Position numbers and translations under genes: made by a program. The notes under the pieces are model-generated. The model searched no databases. It had not been told where the DNA came from and was given only the letters and a program-made list of their open reading frames with translations. A stretch of 64,000 nucleotides of DNA from Arenibacter algicola (GTDB lineage: Bacteria; Bacteroidota; Bacteroidia; Flavobacteriales; Flavobacteriaceae), in contig NZ_JAHKPO010000013.1 in the NCBI RefSeq assembly GCF_018860365.1, forward strand, positions 124,001 to 188,000, given 5' to 3'. This document shows positions 18,549-27,592 of this stretch, in pieces. Position 1 is the first letter of the stretch; each line of letters starts with the position of its first letter.

Positions 18549-19052
18549 ATGTCTGAAATTGTAAATCGTGTCTCCCAAAGTAAACTGGTGACCTTTAATC
18601 TAGAGGACTTATACCCCAAAGGGGAAAGGATACTTATGGATATTAAGGATTGGTTGTACGAAGGCTTAATACTGCGTGAAAGGGAATTTCGTGCACAATT
18701 GGAGGAACATGATTGGACTAAATACAAGGATGCATATGTGGCATTAACATGCTCTTCCGAGGCCATTATTCCTGGTTGGGCGTATATGCTTATTGCTACC
18801 AAACTACAACCTTATTCCAAGCAAATTATTATTGGGGATTTGGAGATGTTGGAATCCTCACTCTATCAGTCTATAATAGAAAATCTGGATGTGTCCGAAT
18901 TTGTGGACAAACCAGTGATCATCAAAGGCTGTTCCAACAAACCTGTTCCGGCTAATGCCTATTTGTGGGCTACGACCAAAATTCAGTCTGTAGCCAAAAG
19001 TGTAATGTACGGGGAAGCCTGTTCTTCGGTACCCTTGTTCAAAGCAAAATAA
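18549..19052 (+). CDS. DUF2480 family protein of the suf operon
   Basis: 167-residue protein of the DUF2480 family, which in Bacteroidota commonly follows suf genes. It has no signal peptide and contains LVTFNLEDLYPKGERILMDIKDWLYEGLILREREFR and, near the C-terminus, KGCSNKPVPANAYLW. The role is unknown; the context suggests something linked to Fe-S assembly. It begins 80 bp after the DUF59 gene and probably ends the operon. Confidence 0.85.
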   Translation: MSEIVNRVSQSKLVTFNLEDLYPKGERILMDIKDWLYEGLILREREFRAQLEEHDWTKYKDAYVALTCSSEAIIPGWAYMLIATKLQPYSKQIIIGDLEMLESSLYQSIIENLDVSEFVDKPVIIKGCSNKPVPANAYLWATTKIQSVAKSVMYGEACSSVPLFKAK

Positions 19053-19087
19053 CGATAGATATAGTTCCCTCCTTTTCCAACATTCCT

Positions 19088-19095
19088 TATTTTTG
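19088..19095 (+). promoter_or_regulatory. -7 promoter element of the DUF3078 gene
   Basis: TATTTTTG matches TAnnTTTG and lies 27 nt before the start codon at 19123. It implies that the DUF3078 gene has its own promoter rather than depending on suf read-through. Confidence 0.45.
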
Positions 19096-19122
19096 CACCA
19101 CTATAAATAAACACTAATTATT

Positions 19123-20055
19123 ATGAAGAAAATTGTACTAGCAATAGTCGCTTTGTTGGCTATGAACATTACTGTTGCCCAGACTTTGGAGGAGTTAAAG
19201 GCGGAAAAGGCAAGTAAAAAAGATTCCATTGCGGCAATACAAGGAAGGGTAGACGCCATTCAAGGAAAAATAAATGCCATACCCGGATGGAAAAAAGGCG
19301 CTTTTGGAACCATTGGTGCCAGTCTTTCCGGATTTAACAATTGGTATTCCAAAGGCACTCCAAATTCTAGTGCAGGGAATATAGGTATTACTACCAATGC
19401 CTTTGCCAATCTTAATCAACCTAAGTTTTTCTGGAGAAATTCATTGAACATTAATCTTGGGTGGGTAAAAATTGATGACAAGGATATTGATACCGATGAT
19501 GATAGCTTTCGGTCCGCTACAGATGTCTTTAATATAACTTCGTTGTACGGCCAAAAATTGAGTGATAAGTTCGCTATATCTACTTTGGGGGAATATAGGA
19601 CCACGATTATAGATAATTTTAATGATCCTGGCTATTTGGATATTGGGGTTGGAGCAACTTGGACCCCTATTACCGATTTGGTGGTGGTTATTCACCCCTT
19701 AAACTACAACTTTGTGTTCAGTACTGGAGATACTGTTTTTGAATCTTCTTTGGGTGCAAAAATTGTGGCCGACTATACCAGGAAATTGGGCAAAGTAAAC
19801 TTTAAGACTAATTTGTCCATGTTTCAAAGTTATAAGAGTGCGGATTATTCCAACTGGACCTGGACCAACTCTTTTGGATATACCTTATGGAAAGGTATTG
19901 GTCTAGGGTTCGAATTTGGTCTAAGAAACAACAGACAGGAAGCCTTAAGCTATGCCATTGATAATCTTGATGTGGGTGACCCTACGCCCACTTTCGATTC
20001 TATAGACAACGATTTACAAACCTATTGGCTGTTCGGTCTAAATTATTCGTTCTAA
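19123..20055 (+). CDS. DUF3078 family exported beta-barrel-like protein
   Basis: 310-residue exported protein with a signal peptide (MKKIVLAIVALLAMNITVAQ), then a short Lys/Glu-rich, coiled-coil-like stretch (LEELKAEKASKKDSIAAIQG) and a long series of amphipathic strands ending in aromatic LNYSF, as in outer-membrane barrels. GWKKGAFGTIGASLSGFNNWYSKG is characteristic of DUF3078 proteins in Bacteroidota. The function is unknown. It has its own promoter element upstream and a strong terminator downstream. Confidence 0.85.
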   Translation: MKKIVLAIVALLAMNITVAQTLEELKAEKASKKDSIAAIQGRVDAIQGKINAIPGWKKGAFGTIGASLSGFNNWYSKGTPNSSAGNIGITTNAFANLNQPKFFWRNSLNINLGWVKIDDKDIDTDDDSFRSATDVFNITSLYGQKLSDKFAISTLGEYRTTIIDNFNDPGYLDIGVGATWTPITDLVVVIHPLNYNFVFSTGDTVFESSLGAKIVADYTRKLGKVNFKTNLSMFQSYKSADYSNWTWTNSFGYTLWKGIGLGFEFGLRNNRQEALSYAIDNLDVGDPTPTFDSIDNDLQTYWLFGLNYSF

Positions 20056-20082
20056 AAGACAATATTGATTGGTAAAAAAAAT

Positions 20083-20109
20083 AAAAGGCCCTCTATGAGG
20101 GCCTTTTTT
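20083..20109 (+). terminator. Rho-independent terminator after the DUF3078 gene
   Basis: An 11-bp stem AAAAGGCCCTC / GAGGGCCTTTT with a TAT loop, the 3' arm running into a T tract. It lies 27 bp after the stop codon. Confidence 0.92.
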
Positions 20110-20529
20110 GCAAAGTAGGGTTTGTCAATTTTGGTTAGGCGATATATATTTTAATTTTCAAAAAGTTCGCGTGTTTTTTTTCGGGTTACCTGAAGGTGCA
20201 TACCATGTGCTTTTAAATGCTTAATCAAATAACGACAAGGCTAATATAGTGGGGAGTAAGTTAATGGATAAATATATGTTGTGAATAGAGTGCATAATGT
20301 GGCATATCACTATGTTAATGGGGTTAGAAAAATTAATTCTGGAATTTCGGGATTCGAAAGGGAGGATATTTAATTTGTGTTGAAATGAATCAATTGCATT
20401 GGCAATTCAATATCGGGCTGTTATACTTCTAAGATTTGAGTATTTGGGCCGTGGAAAAATTGATATTTTCTCTTAGGGGGATTGTAATTACATCAAAATT
20501 GGATATCTTGTAGTTATAAACCCTTGGAG
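20110..20529. other. Intergenic region upstream of the hybrid regulator
   Basis: About 420 bp without a supported gene. It includes a small perfect inverted repeat AATTGC-ATTG-GCAATT (20392-20407), a possible regulator site about 120 bp before the hybrid sensor gene. No TAnnTTTG element close to the start stood out. Confidence 0.35.
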
Positions 20530-23500
20530 ATGAAAGCGTTCATTCTCCCCCTTTGTTTACTTCTAACCTCTCTACTTCTTTCCCAAAAGAATGAGGATAA
20601 TTTTGAATTGGGTTTTTACTCCGTTAAAAATTATAGCCATGAGGATTATCAGGCGCATTATCAAAATTGGTTTATTACTCAGGATAAGGAGGGTTTCATT
20701 TATGCTGCAAATGGAGAAGGGATTCTAGAGTATGACGGGGCTGTTTGGAGATTTATTACATCGCCGGGATTAAACGCGGTACGTGCCGTGGTGGTTGATG
20801 GGAACAATACAAAGTGGGTTGGAGGAGATAGGGAATTGGGTTATCTGGAACCCGATTCCTTGGGTTTTCTCGTGTATCGTTCCTTAAAAGCGAAAATTCC
20901 TATATCCCATCCTTTAAATGCCACGGTATGGCGAATATTCCCCAATGAAGATCGAGTATTATTTGTGTCCGACGACGAAATTTATAGTTGGCAGGATGGG
21001 GAGATGAAAATAATACCTCATACGGGAGTAATCCACAGGGAGTTCCAGGTAAATGGGCATGTCTATATAAGGATAACCGATCAAGGTCTCTATAAACTTC
21101 AGGGAGATTCCTTGGCTTTAATCCCCGATGGAGGAATATTTAAGGATATTAAAGTAATTGTTGCTTTGCCATTTAAGGGAAATCAGTTGCTCCTAGCTTC
21201 TAGAGAGAGCGGTCTATTCATTTATACTGGAATGGAGATATTAAAAATGGAGAGTGAAATAGACCAATATCTCAAAGAAAATCTATTATACGCAGGCCAA
21301 CAAATGCCCGATTCTACATACGCCTTTGCGACTTTAAAGGGAGGAGTGATTCTAATGGATCAGAATGGAAAACTGATTAGGACGATAACAGCGGACGACG
21401 GAATTCTAAATAATCAAGTCCATGGAATGGTAGTCGACAATCGTGAGGCCTTATGGCTGGCCCTTCAAACAGGAATTTCAAAAATTGAACCTCATTTACC
21501 TTATAATTTTTATGACAAAAGATTGGGTCTGGAGGGAACAGTTTCTGCCATAACAAGTTATAAAGGTGAATTGTACGTTGGCACCTATAACGGACTTTTT
21601 AAGCTAGGGAGGAATATGGAGAATCGTTCTCTTGAATTTAAGAGAATAGAAGAAATAGGAACAGGTTGTTTTTCTTTACTTTCTCTTGGGGATGATTTTT
21701 TGGCTGGTACCGCAGACGGTACTTTTTTAATTTCGAACAAGGTAGTTTCCAAAATTGCATATTTGCCGGGAACACGGGTATTACATCAATCAACAAGCGA
21801 TCCCAACCGGGTTTTTGTAGGCCAGATGTACGGTCTTTCCACCATATATAATAAAAACGGACTATGGCAGAAGGAAATAGATATCGATCAAATTGTAGAG
21901 GATATAAAGTTTATTGATGAAGATAATAGTGGTGCTATTTGGCTCGGAACTACCTTGAACAAGGTTATTAAACTTACATTGCCCAATCCAGTCTATCCGG
22001 CTGAACTGAGTTGGGAAGATATTAAGGTTGATCGATATCAGGACGGCCTCCCTGAAGGTCCCATTAATATGTATTTAATTGAAAATGAATTATTGGTAAC
22101 TTCCAATGGAGCGGGTGGACCTTTATTTAAATTGAATGTTGATTCGGAATTATTTTTGCCTGAGGCACATTACGGGAAAAAGTTTGGCCTAGATTCGATT
22201 TATGTATATCCAAGGGCTTATCAGAAAAAGGGTGAACATATTATTTTGGAGACCAATCCTGTAGAAGGTAGGCGATATCGATTTTCAGCTTCAGCTGATG
22301 GCCAAGGCCATTACTCGGTCAGGAGGATTTATGATGAGCGTTTTAGAAGTACCACGGAATTCAATGCTTTTTGGGATTCCGATAATGTTCTTTGGCTGGG
22401 AGGGGAAGAAATAACCAAGTATGACCTAAATAGCACATTTGATTTTCAGTTGCCATTCAAAACTCATATACGACGAGTAACCTTAGGGCAGGATTCTGCT
22501 ATTTTTGGGGGTAGTAATATGGCATTAAGACCACAACTACCTTATTCCAATAAGAGCCTTCGTTTCGAATTTGCCGCAATGAGTTCTGAGGAGAATAGAT
22601 ACCAATATCAACTCGTAGGTTTCGAGGACAAATGGTCCGATTGGTCCACTGAGACACAGAAGGATTATACCAATCTTAGGGAAGGTGATTATCTTTTTAA
22701 GGCAAGAGCACAGGATATTTATGGCGGTCTAAGTTCCGTTGGGTCGTTTTATTTTGAAATATTTCCTCCATGGTACCGGACATGGGCGGCATATCTAATC
22801 TATTTGCTGGCATTTATAATATGTTTATGGACTATGCTAAAATTGCGATCTAGACAATTAAAAGCTAAAAACATAGCGTTGGAAAAGCTCATTGCACTTA
22901 GAACTTCTGAAGTTAGGCATCAAGCAAATCAATTAAAGGTTCAAGCTGAAAAATTACAGGAATTGGACAAGGCTAAATCACGATTCTTTGCCAATATTTC
23001 ACATGAATTCCGTACGCCACTGACCCTTATAAAAGGCCCTATAGAGCAGTTGGAACAGAATTTTGACCAAAAATTAAGTATGGAAACGGTAAGAATGATC
23101 CGTAGGAATGCGAATCGCCTGCTGAACATGGTTAACCAACTATTGGACCTGTCAAAAATTGACGAAGGGAGTTTAAAACTGTCGCCTACCGAAGGGGATG
23201 TCTTTAAATGTCTTAGGGCGGCAGTCTCGTCCTTCAATTCTCATGCAGCTCAACGCAGTATCGACTATAGAGTAAGAATACCAACTAATATGCTTTGGGC
23301 TTCATTTGATCGTGATAAACTGGAAAACATAGTGTACAACCTTTTGGGAAATGCCTTTAAGTTTTCTGAGAACGGTTCTGAAATATCCTTTGTTGCAGAT
23401 TTTTATTCAAATAATCTCCAAATACAAGTATCCGATACCGGCTTAGGAATTCCAGAAGAAAGGTTGCCATTTATTTTTGATCGATTTTATCAGGTCGATA

Positions 23501-24489
23501 ACAGCGCCACAAAGGAGAAGGAAGGTTCTGGAATTGGACTATCCCTTTCCAAAGACCTTATAGACCTAATGGGGGGAACTATTACCGTTTCCAGTAAAGA
23601 AAATAAAGGAACCTTCTTTACAGTCCTGATACCCTTACAGGAAATAAAAACAAGGTCAATGAAAGTCGAATTGGCCGCGGAAGCTAAAGGTATTTATCCA
23701 AATATGCCAAATGCATATGACCTATGCCCCGGCGATCAAAGGAATCTACCAAGAATCTTGCTTGTCGAGGATAACAGTGATATGAGACAATTTATAAAAG
23801 GGCAGCTTATTGGGACTTATAGGGTAATTGAAGCGGTTAACGGTGAAGCGGGATTGCAATGTGCACTAAAAGATCCTCCAGATTTGATTGTTACCGATCT
23901 GATGATGCCGCGGATGGATGGTATTGAACTTTGCCGAAAATTAAAGACAGATTTGCACACCAGTCATATACCAGTAATTATGCTTACCGCAAAGGCCGGA
24001 AGCGAAAACAAAATTGAAGGTTTGGTAATTGGTGCAGACGATTACCTAACGAAACCCTTTGATGGAAAGGAACTTTTGGTGAGGATTAAGAATCTGATAG
24101 AGCAGCGCAAATACCTTAGGGAGCTCTTTAGTAATAAGGATATAGGGATAGAGCCTAAAAAAGTAACCGTTACTTCAGTAGATCAAAAATTTTTGGAAGA
24201 GGTCCTAGCTTTGTTGGAGGATAAATTTTCAGAACCGGATTTTGGAGTTCTGGAAATGCAAGTTGCGCTTGCCATGAGCAAGACTCAATTGCATAGAAAA
24301 ATTAAGGCCCTTACCAATGAGTCGCCTGGGGAACTGCTGCGCAACTTCAGGTTGAAAAGGGCAGCCCAATTGTTGCGACAAAAAGTGGATAGTGTTACTC
24401 AGATAGCCTATATGGTTGGCTTTAATAACCTCTCTTATTTTGCCAAATGTTTTAAAGGATTATATGGTGTTCCGCCTTCGGCCTTTTAA
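20530..24489 (+). CDS. Hybrid two-component system sensor/regulator (HTCS)
   Basis: 1319-residue one-protein two-component system. A signal peptide (MKAFILPLCLLLTSLLLSQ) leads into a periplasmic sensor of two-component-regulator propeller repeats (about 40-680) and a Y_Y_Y domain (about 680-745). One transmembrane helix is at about 752-772. Inside the cell are HisKA (SHEFRTPLTLIKG, phosphorylated His825), HATPase (NLLGNAFKFSENG, DTGLGIPEERLPFIFDRFYQ), a receiver (phosphorylated Asp1123 in VTDLMMPRMDG, Lys in DYLTKPF) and a C-terminal AraC-type helix-turn-helix. Such proteins usually sense oligosaccharides and control polysaccharide-use genes, but no SusC/SusD pair is adjacent. ATG 20530 is favoured over TTG 20524. 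Confidence 0.93.
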   Translation: MKAFILPLCLLLTSLLLSQKNEDNFELGFYSVKNYSHEDYQAHYQNWFITQDKEGFIYAANGEGILEYDGAVWRFITSPGLNAVRAVVVDGNNTKWVGGDRELGYLEPDSLGFLVYRSLKAKIPISHPLNATVWRIFPNEDRVLFVSDDEIYSWQDGEMKIIPHTGVIHREFQVNGHVYIRITDQGLYKLQGDSLALIPDGGIFKDIKVIVALPFKGNQLLLASRESGLFIYTGMEILKMESEIDQYLKENLLYAGQQMPDSTYAFATLKGGVILMDQNGKLIRTITADDGILNNQVHGMVVDNREALWLALQTGISKIEPHLPYNFYDKRLGLEGTVSAITSYKGELYVGTYNGLFKLGRNMENRSLEFKRIEEIGTGCFSLLSLGDDFLAGTADGTFLISNKVVSKIAYLPGTRVLHQSTSDPNRVFVGQMYGLSTIYNKNGLWQKEIDIDQIVEDIKFIDEDNSGAIWLGTTLNKVIKLTLPNPVYPAELSWEDIKVDRYQDGLPEGPINMYLIENELLVTSNGAGGPLFKLNVDSELFLPEAHYGKKFGLDSIYVYPRAYQKKGEHIILETNPVEGRRYRFSASADGQGHYSVRRIYDERFRSTTEFNAFWDSDNVLWLGGEEITKYDLNSTFDFQLPFKTHIRRVTLGQDSAIFGGSNMALRPQLPYSNKSLRFEFAAMSSEENRYQYQLVGFEDKWSDWSTETQKDYTNLREGDYLFKARAQDIYGGLSSVGSFYFEIFPPWYRTWAAYLIYLLAFIICLWTMLKLRSRQLKAKNIALEKLIALRTSEVRHQANQLKVQAEKLQELDKAKSRFFANISHEFRTPLTLIKGPIEQLEQNFDQKLSMETVRMIRRNANRLLNMVNQLLDLSKIDEGSLKLSPTEGDVFKCLRAAVSSFNSHAAQRSIDYRVRIPTNMLWASFDRDKLENIVYNLLGNAFKFSENGSEISFVADFYSNNLQIQVSDTGLGIPEERLPFIFDRFYQVDNSATKEKEGSGIGLSLSKDLIDLMGGTITVSSKENKGTFFTVLIPLQEIKTRSMKVELAAEAKGIYPNMPNAYDLCPGDQRNLPRILLVEDNSDMRQFIKGQLIGTYRVIEAVNGEAGLQCALKDPPDLIVTDLMMPRMDGIELCRKLKTDLHTSHIPVIMLTAKAGSENKIEGLVIGADDYLTKPFDGKELLVRIKNLIEQRKYLRELFSNKDIGIEPKKVTVTSVDQKFLEEVLALLEDKFSEPDFGVLEMQVALAMSKTQLHRKIKALTNESPGELLRNFRLKRAAQLLRQKVDSVTQIAYMVGFNNLSYFAKCFKGLYGVPPSAF

Positions 24490-24756
24490 ATGCTTTGGCC
24501 AGCTTATAATTGTCTTGTATTGGTATTCATAATCTTCCCGTGTTTCCATCGAAATACAATTCGTCCCCTTCACTAACAATACAAGCTCTTTTAACGGATT
24601 ATAAGTCTCCTTTTCAGTTAAAGCAACAATTATAGGTTGGAACTATGCTGTTAGAATATGGAACATTTATGTTAGTTAGCCAATAATGGTTGTAATAGCT
24701 TTGGATAGAACAAGAAATATTCCCCCTCAAGTTTGTTTAACTCTAAAACTGTTATT

Positions 24757-25743
24757 ATGAAAACAACAAGAGCGTTTGGGACATTTGTATTTACAAAAAT
24801 TGTTAAATGGATAAAATCTATATGGATTTTACAGTTGATATTGGTAATCATTTTAACTTGTACGGCCCTTAGCTGTATTAAATCTGATACCGATTTTCCA
24901 GTGGATCTCACTGGCAAGATAAAGGGGACTGTAAAGGATGAACTAGGCAATCCATATCCCAAAACTAAGGTATCATTTACCAATGGATCTGATACAGTAG
25001 AGATGGTTACTGATATGAAGGGCAATTTTTCTGGGGAAACCAAGGATTTAGGCCAGTACAGTGTCAGTATTATTCCTCCTTTATCCACAGAATTGGTAAC
25101 GGCCATTCCAATTTCGGTTAATCTTCGGTATCATCAAGTGGCGAAAGTAGATTTTGTCGTTAAACCTACGCATGTTACTGCCCATCTAAACTTTGGGAGC
25201 GTTCAATTACTGGAGGAAATTGTTGACAAGGAGGGTAATACCCCAACAGATCCCAATGAGCCCCTTTTTGCAGCGAATATATTTGATGATCCCATTGGTC
25301 TGCTCACACCAATAATGGCTCCGGACGATCATCAGATCACTCTATCAGAATTTCAAACCGCGAAGGGGAATTTGGTGGTGCACTGTAATGGCAATTCATC
25401 TAAGGTAGAGGTAAATCTTGAGGGAATGATTCCCAACGGCACTTATACCTTTTGGTTGGCCTATCTTAACAAAACCAGATCTGTAGGTGAGCAAATCGAT
25501 TTTATGAACGATTTTGTGAATTTCAATAATCCGCCTATAGGTCCGGATACGGGGACGGGCAATATTGCCGTTGCTGATGATAACGGAATGCTTAAAGCTA
25601 CTTTGGAACACGGTTCTTGTATCCTAACGGATGAAGCGGCACTGGTTATACCCGTGTTATACCACATCAATGGAAAAACCTTTGGAGGTGGACATGTCCC
25701 CGATCCCGAGGAAATGGTACATATGCTGGTTTATTTTCAGTAG
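24757..25743 (+). CDS. Lipoprotein with a carboxypeptidase-regulatory-like domain
   Basis: 328-residue exported protein of unrecognised function. An unusually long basic N-region precedes a hydrophobic segment and lipobox (LILVIILTCTALSCIKSD). Next comes a regulatory-like beta-sandwich (GKIKGTVKDELGNPYPKTKVSF...MVTDMKGNFSGE, about 55-120), then a C-terminal domain I do not recognise (VVHCNGNSSKVEVNLEGMIPNGTYTFWL ... GGGHVPDPEEMVHMLVYF). It lies 267 bp after the hybrid regulator in the same direction and may be its target. The longer in-frame start at 24733 is not preferred. Confidence 0.7.
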   Translation: MKTTRAFGTFVFTKIVKWIKSIWILQLILVIILTCTALSCIKSDTDFPVDLTGKIKGTVKDELGNPYPKTKVSFTNGSDTVEMVTDMKGNFSGETKDLGQYSVSIIPPLSTELVTAIPISVNLRYHQVAKVDFVVKPTHVTAHLNFGSVQLLEEIVDKEGNTPTDPNEPLFAANIFDDPIGLLTPIMAPDDHQITLSEFQTAKGNLVVHCNGNSSKVEVNLEGMIPNGTYTFWLAYLNKTRSVGEQIDFMNDFVNFNNPPIGPDTGTGNIAVADDNGMLKATLEHGSCILTDEAALVIPVLYHINGKTFGGGHVPDPEEMVHMLVYFQ

Positions 25744-25806
25744 AATTAGTCTTCGCAATAGAAAATGTTCCCAAAAATGTTAGGTAACTATTAAAACAAT
25801 GAAATC

Positions 25807-26280
25807 ATGAAAACAGGATGTAAGCTTTTAAACGGAATATTTGAAAATGCAAGTAACCATCTTTGTGGTATAGTAGTAATTTTGACCTTCTTGATAGCCA
25901 TGTCGGGCTGTAGTAAAAGTGATGATGGAGCCTCGGTGGCTGCTATTAATAAGGTGACTATAAAAAGTAAGACACCCAATACACCGGCTTCCTTAAAATT
26001 CGATGAAGAGGTTATCATTATTTATGATTACGAAATCGCCGATCCAAATGGTGGTAGAATATGGGTTCAGCCCTATACTGGCGGGAGCATTTCCCCCAAG
26101 TATAGCTATACGTCATCTCCATTACTTACTGGCAAGGGTACAAGAACGGTTATGATTTCTATTACGTCCGGCACTAATACCGTAGTAGTGGATCAATTAA
26201 TGCTCGAAATAGCATCAGCGGACGGTAAACAGACCATTTCGGAAACCTTTGAGGCTGTTAACTATTCCTTTTCAAATTAG
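25807..26280 (+). CDS. Small hypothetical lipoprotein
   Basis: 157-residue lipoprotein with lipobox LIAMSGCSKSD preceded, as in the upstream neighbour, by an extended N-region. The mature part looks like a single beta-sandwich (VTIKSKTPNTPASLKFDEEVIIIYDYEI ... GTRTVMISITSGTNTVVVDQLMLEI). No known family is recognised. It is 63 bp after the preceding lipoprotein gene and is followed by a terminator, so the two are probably one transcript. Confidence 0.65.
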   Translation: MKTGCKLLNGIFENASNHLCGIVVILTFLIAMSGCSKSDDGASVAAINKVTIKSKTPNTPASLKFDEEVIIIYDYEIADPNGGRIWVQPYTGGSISPKYSYTSSPLLTGKGTRTVMISITSGTNTVVVDQLMLEIASADGKQTISETFEAVNYSFSN

Positions 26281-26301
26281 GAGACTAAAAAAATGTAAAT
26301 A

Positions 26302-26332
26302 AAAAAGCCCCTCTTTGGAGGGGCAATTTTTT
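26302..26332 (+). terminator. Rho-independent terminator after the lipoprotein pair
   Basis: Stem GCCCCTC / GAGGGGC (26307-26324) with a TTTG loop, flanked by an A run before and a T tract after it. It lies 26 bp past the stop codon. Confidence 0.88.
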
Positions 26333-26752
26333 AGTTAAGTAGGTCTTTCAGTAAAATTTGGTTTATTATTTTAAAGCGTTACTTTAAGGTTAAGTGCTGA
26401 TTTGGGGAAAAAGCACTTCGAATTAAGTTTTGTGTTTGATTTGGGGTGAAACACTATCACTTAAATACAATGTAAAGATAGGAGGATTGGGCAGTTCTAC
26501 TTAATTTTTGTTGTGAACACACTCCATTATGTTGTGAAAAAAACCAACGGTATCCTTTCTTCGATAAACAGCATAATAATTATTTTCTACATCTTCTTTT
26601 TCGCCTATTAATTAATTTGGAATCAGCCATTTCGCCTTTGATGTTAGGGTCATAGAGACAGAATGTTGGGTGGACCAATAGATTAGGGTTACTTTGATGG
26701 TACTGTTGTTCCAAAACAGATTATCTTTGTCCGCATTTGTTGGGGTAAAATT
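26333..26752. other. Intergenic region before the esterase/aminopeptidase genes
   Basis: About 420 bp with no supported gene. The only recognised element is a TATCTTTG promoter match at 26722-26729, close to the esterase start. Confidence 0.4.
26722..26729 (+). promoter_or_regulatory. -7 promoter element of the esterase gene
   Basis: TATCTTTG fits TAnnTTTG and ends 23 nt before ATG 26753. A TTG about 25 nt farther upstream could be the -33 element but the spacing is loose. Confidence 0.4.
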
Positions 26753-27577
26753 ATGGAAAAGAGCATGTTGGAGCAAAATATCAACGACGAAGAAAGCCAA
26801 GGCGGGAATCAAATTTCCTATAGGCCTGAGATTCGTGTAATAGCTGAGGATTATGAAATTCCGCAGTTAAATAGGAAAAGAAGAATATCGGTACTCCTGC
26901 CAGGTAGCTATGGGGTCAGCTCAAAAAGTTATCCAGTATTGTATTTACATGATGGCCAAAATCTATTTGATGGTGGTGGACCTTATGGGAACTGGGCCAT
27001 TGATGAAAAGCTGTCGGAATTGGCAAGAAAGGGAATGGGGGAGGTTATTGTAGTGGCAATAGACCATGCGGATGAGGAAAGGGTATTGGAATTTTCTCCC
27101 TTTAAGGAAACCAAATGGGGTAAAGGGGACGGCAAAAAGTACCTTAAGTTTTTGGTGGAAACCCTAAAACCTCATATTGATAAAAATTTTAGGACCTTAA
27201 AAGAAAGGGAGAATACTGGAGTTGGTGGAAGTTCCATGGGCGGACTAATTAGTATATATGCTGGGCTAAGATATCCTTCAGTGTTTGGTAAATTGATGAT
27301 TTTTTCTCCTTCGCTCTGGATTACCCCCAAAATTTATTTTGATGCTATAGCATTTCATCAACCTTATCCAACCGATATCTATTTATATGCCGGTGGTTCC
27401 GAAAGTGTGAATATGGTGGGGAATGTGAAAAGATTGAAACAAGTTCTAGAGGATAAGAACAAAGAGGGCACTATTGTAAATATTGAATTGCATATTGATC
27501 CCCAAGGGAAACATGAGGAATGGTTTTGGAGTCAAGAATTCCCGGCAGCCATAGAATTTCTTTATTTTAGAAAATAA
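26753..27577 (+). CDS. Alpha/beta hydrolase, esterase D-like (PF00756-type)
   Basis: 274-residue serine hydrolase without a signal peptide. The nucleophile elbow is GGSSMGGLISIYAG, the oxyanion region is YPVLYLHDGQNLFDGG and the catalytic His is probably in DPQGKHEEWFW near the end. The family covers esterase D-like and Fes-like (siderophore) esterases; the substrate here is unknown. It is followed 15 bp later by the M17 aminopeptidase, so they form an operon, possibly continuing into the ATP-grasp gene. Confidence 0.83.
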   Translation: MEKSMLEQNINDEESQGGNQISYRPEIRVIAEDYEIPQLNRKRRISVLLPGSYGVSSKSYPVLYLHDGQNLFDGGGPYGNWAIDEKLSELARKGMGEVIVVAIDHADEERVLEFSPFKETKWGKGDGKKYLKFLVETLKPHIDKNFRTLKERENTGVGGSSMGGLISIYAGLRYPSVFGKLMIFSPSLWITPKIYFDAIAFHQPYPTDIYLYAGGSESVNMVGNVKRLKQVLEDKNKEGTIVNIELHIDPQGKHEEWFWSQEFPAAIEFLYFRK

Positions 27578-27592
27578 ACTTAAAACAGTTTT

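Noticed and set aside
20530..26280. Complete polysaccharide utilisation locus
   Set aside because: No SusC-like TonB receptor, SusD-like protein or glycosidase adjoins the hybrid regulator.
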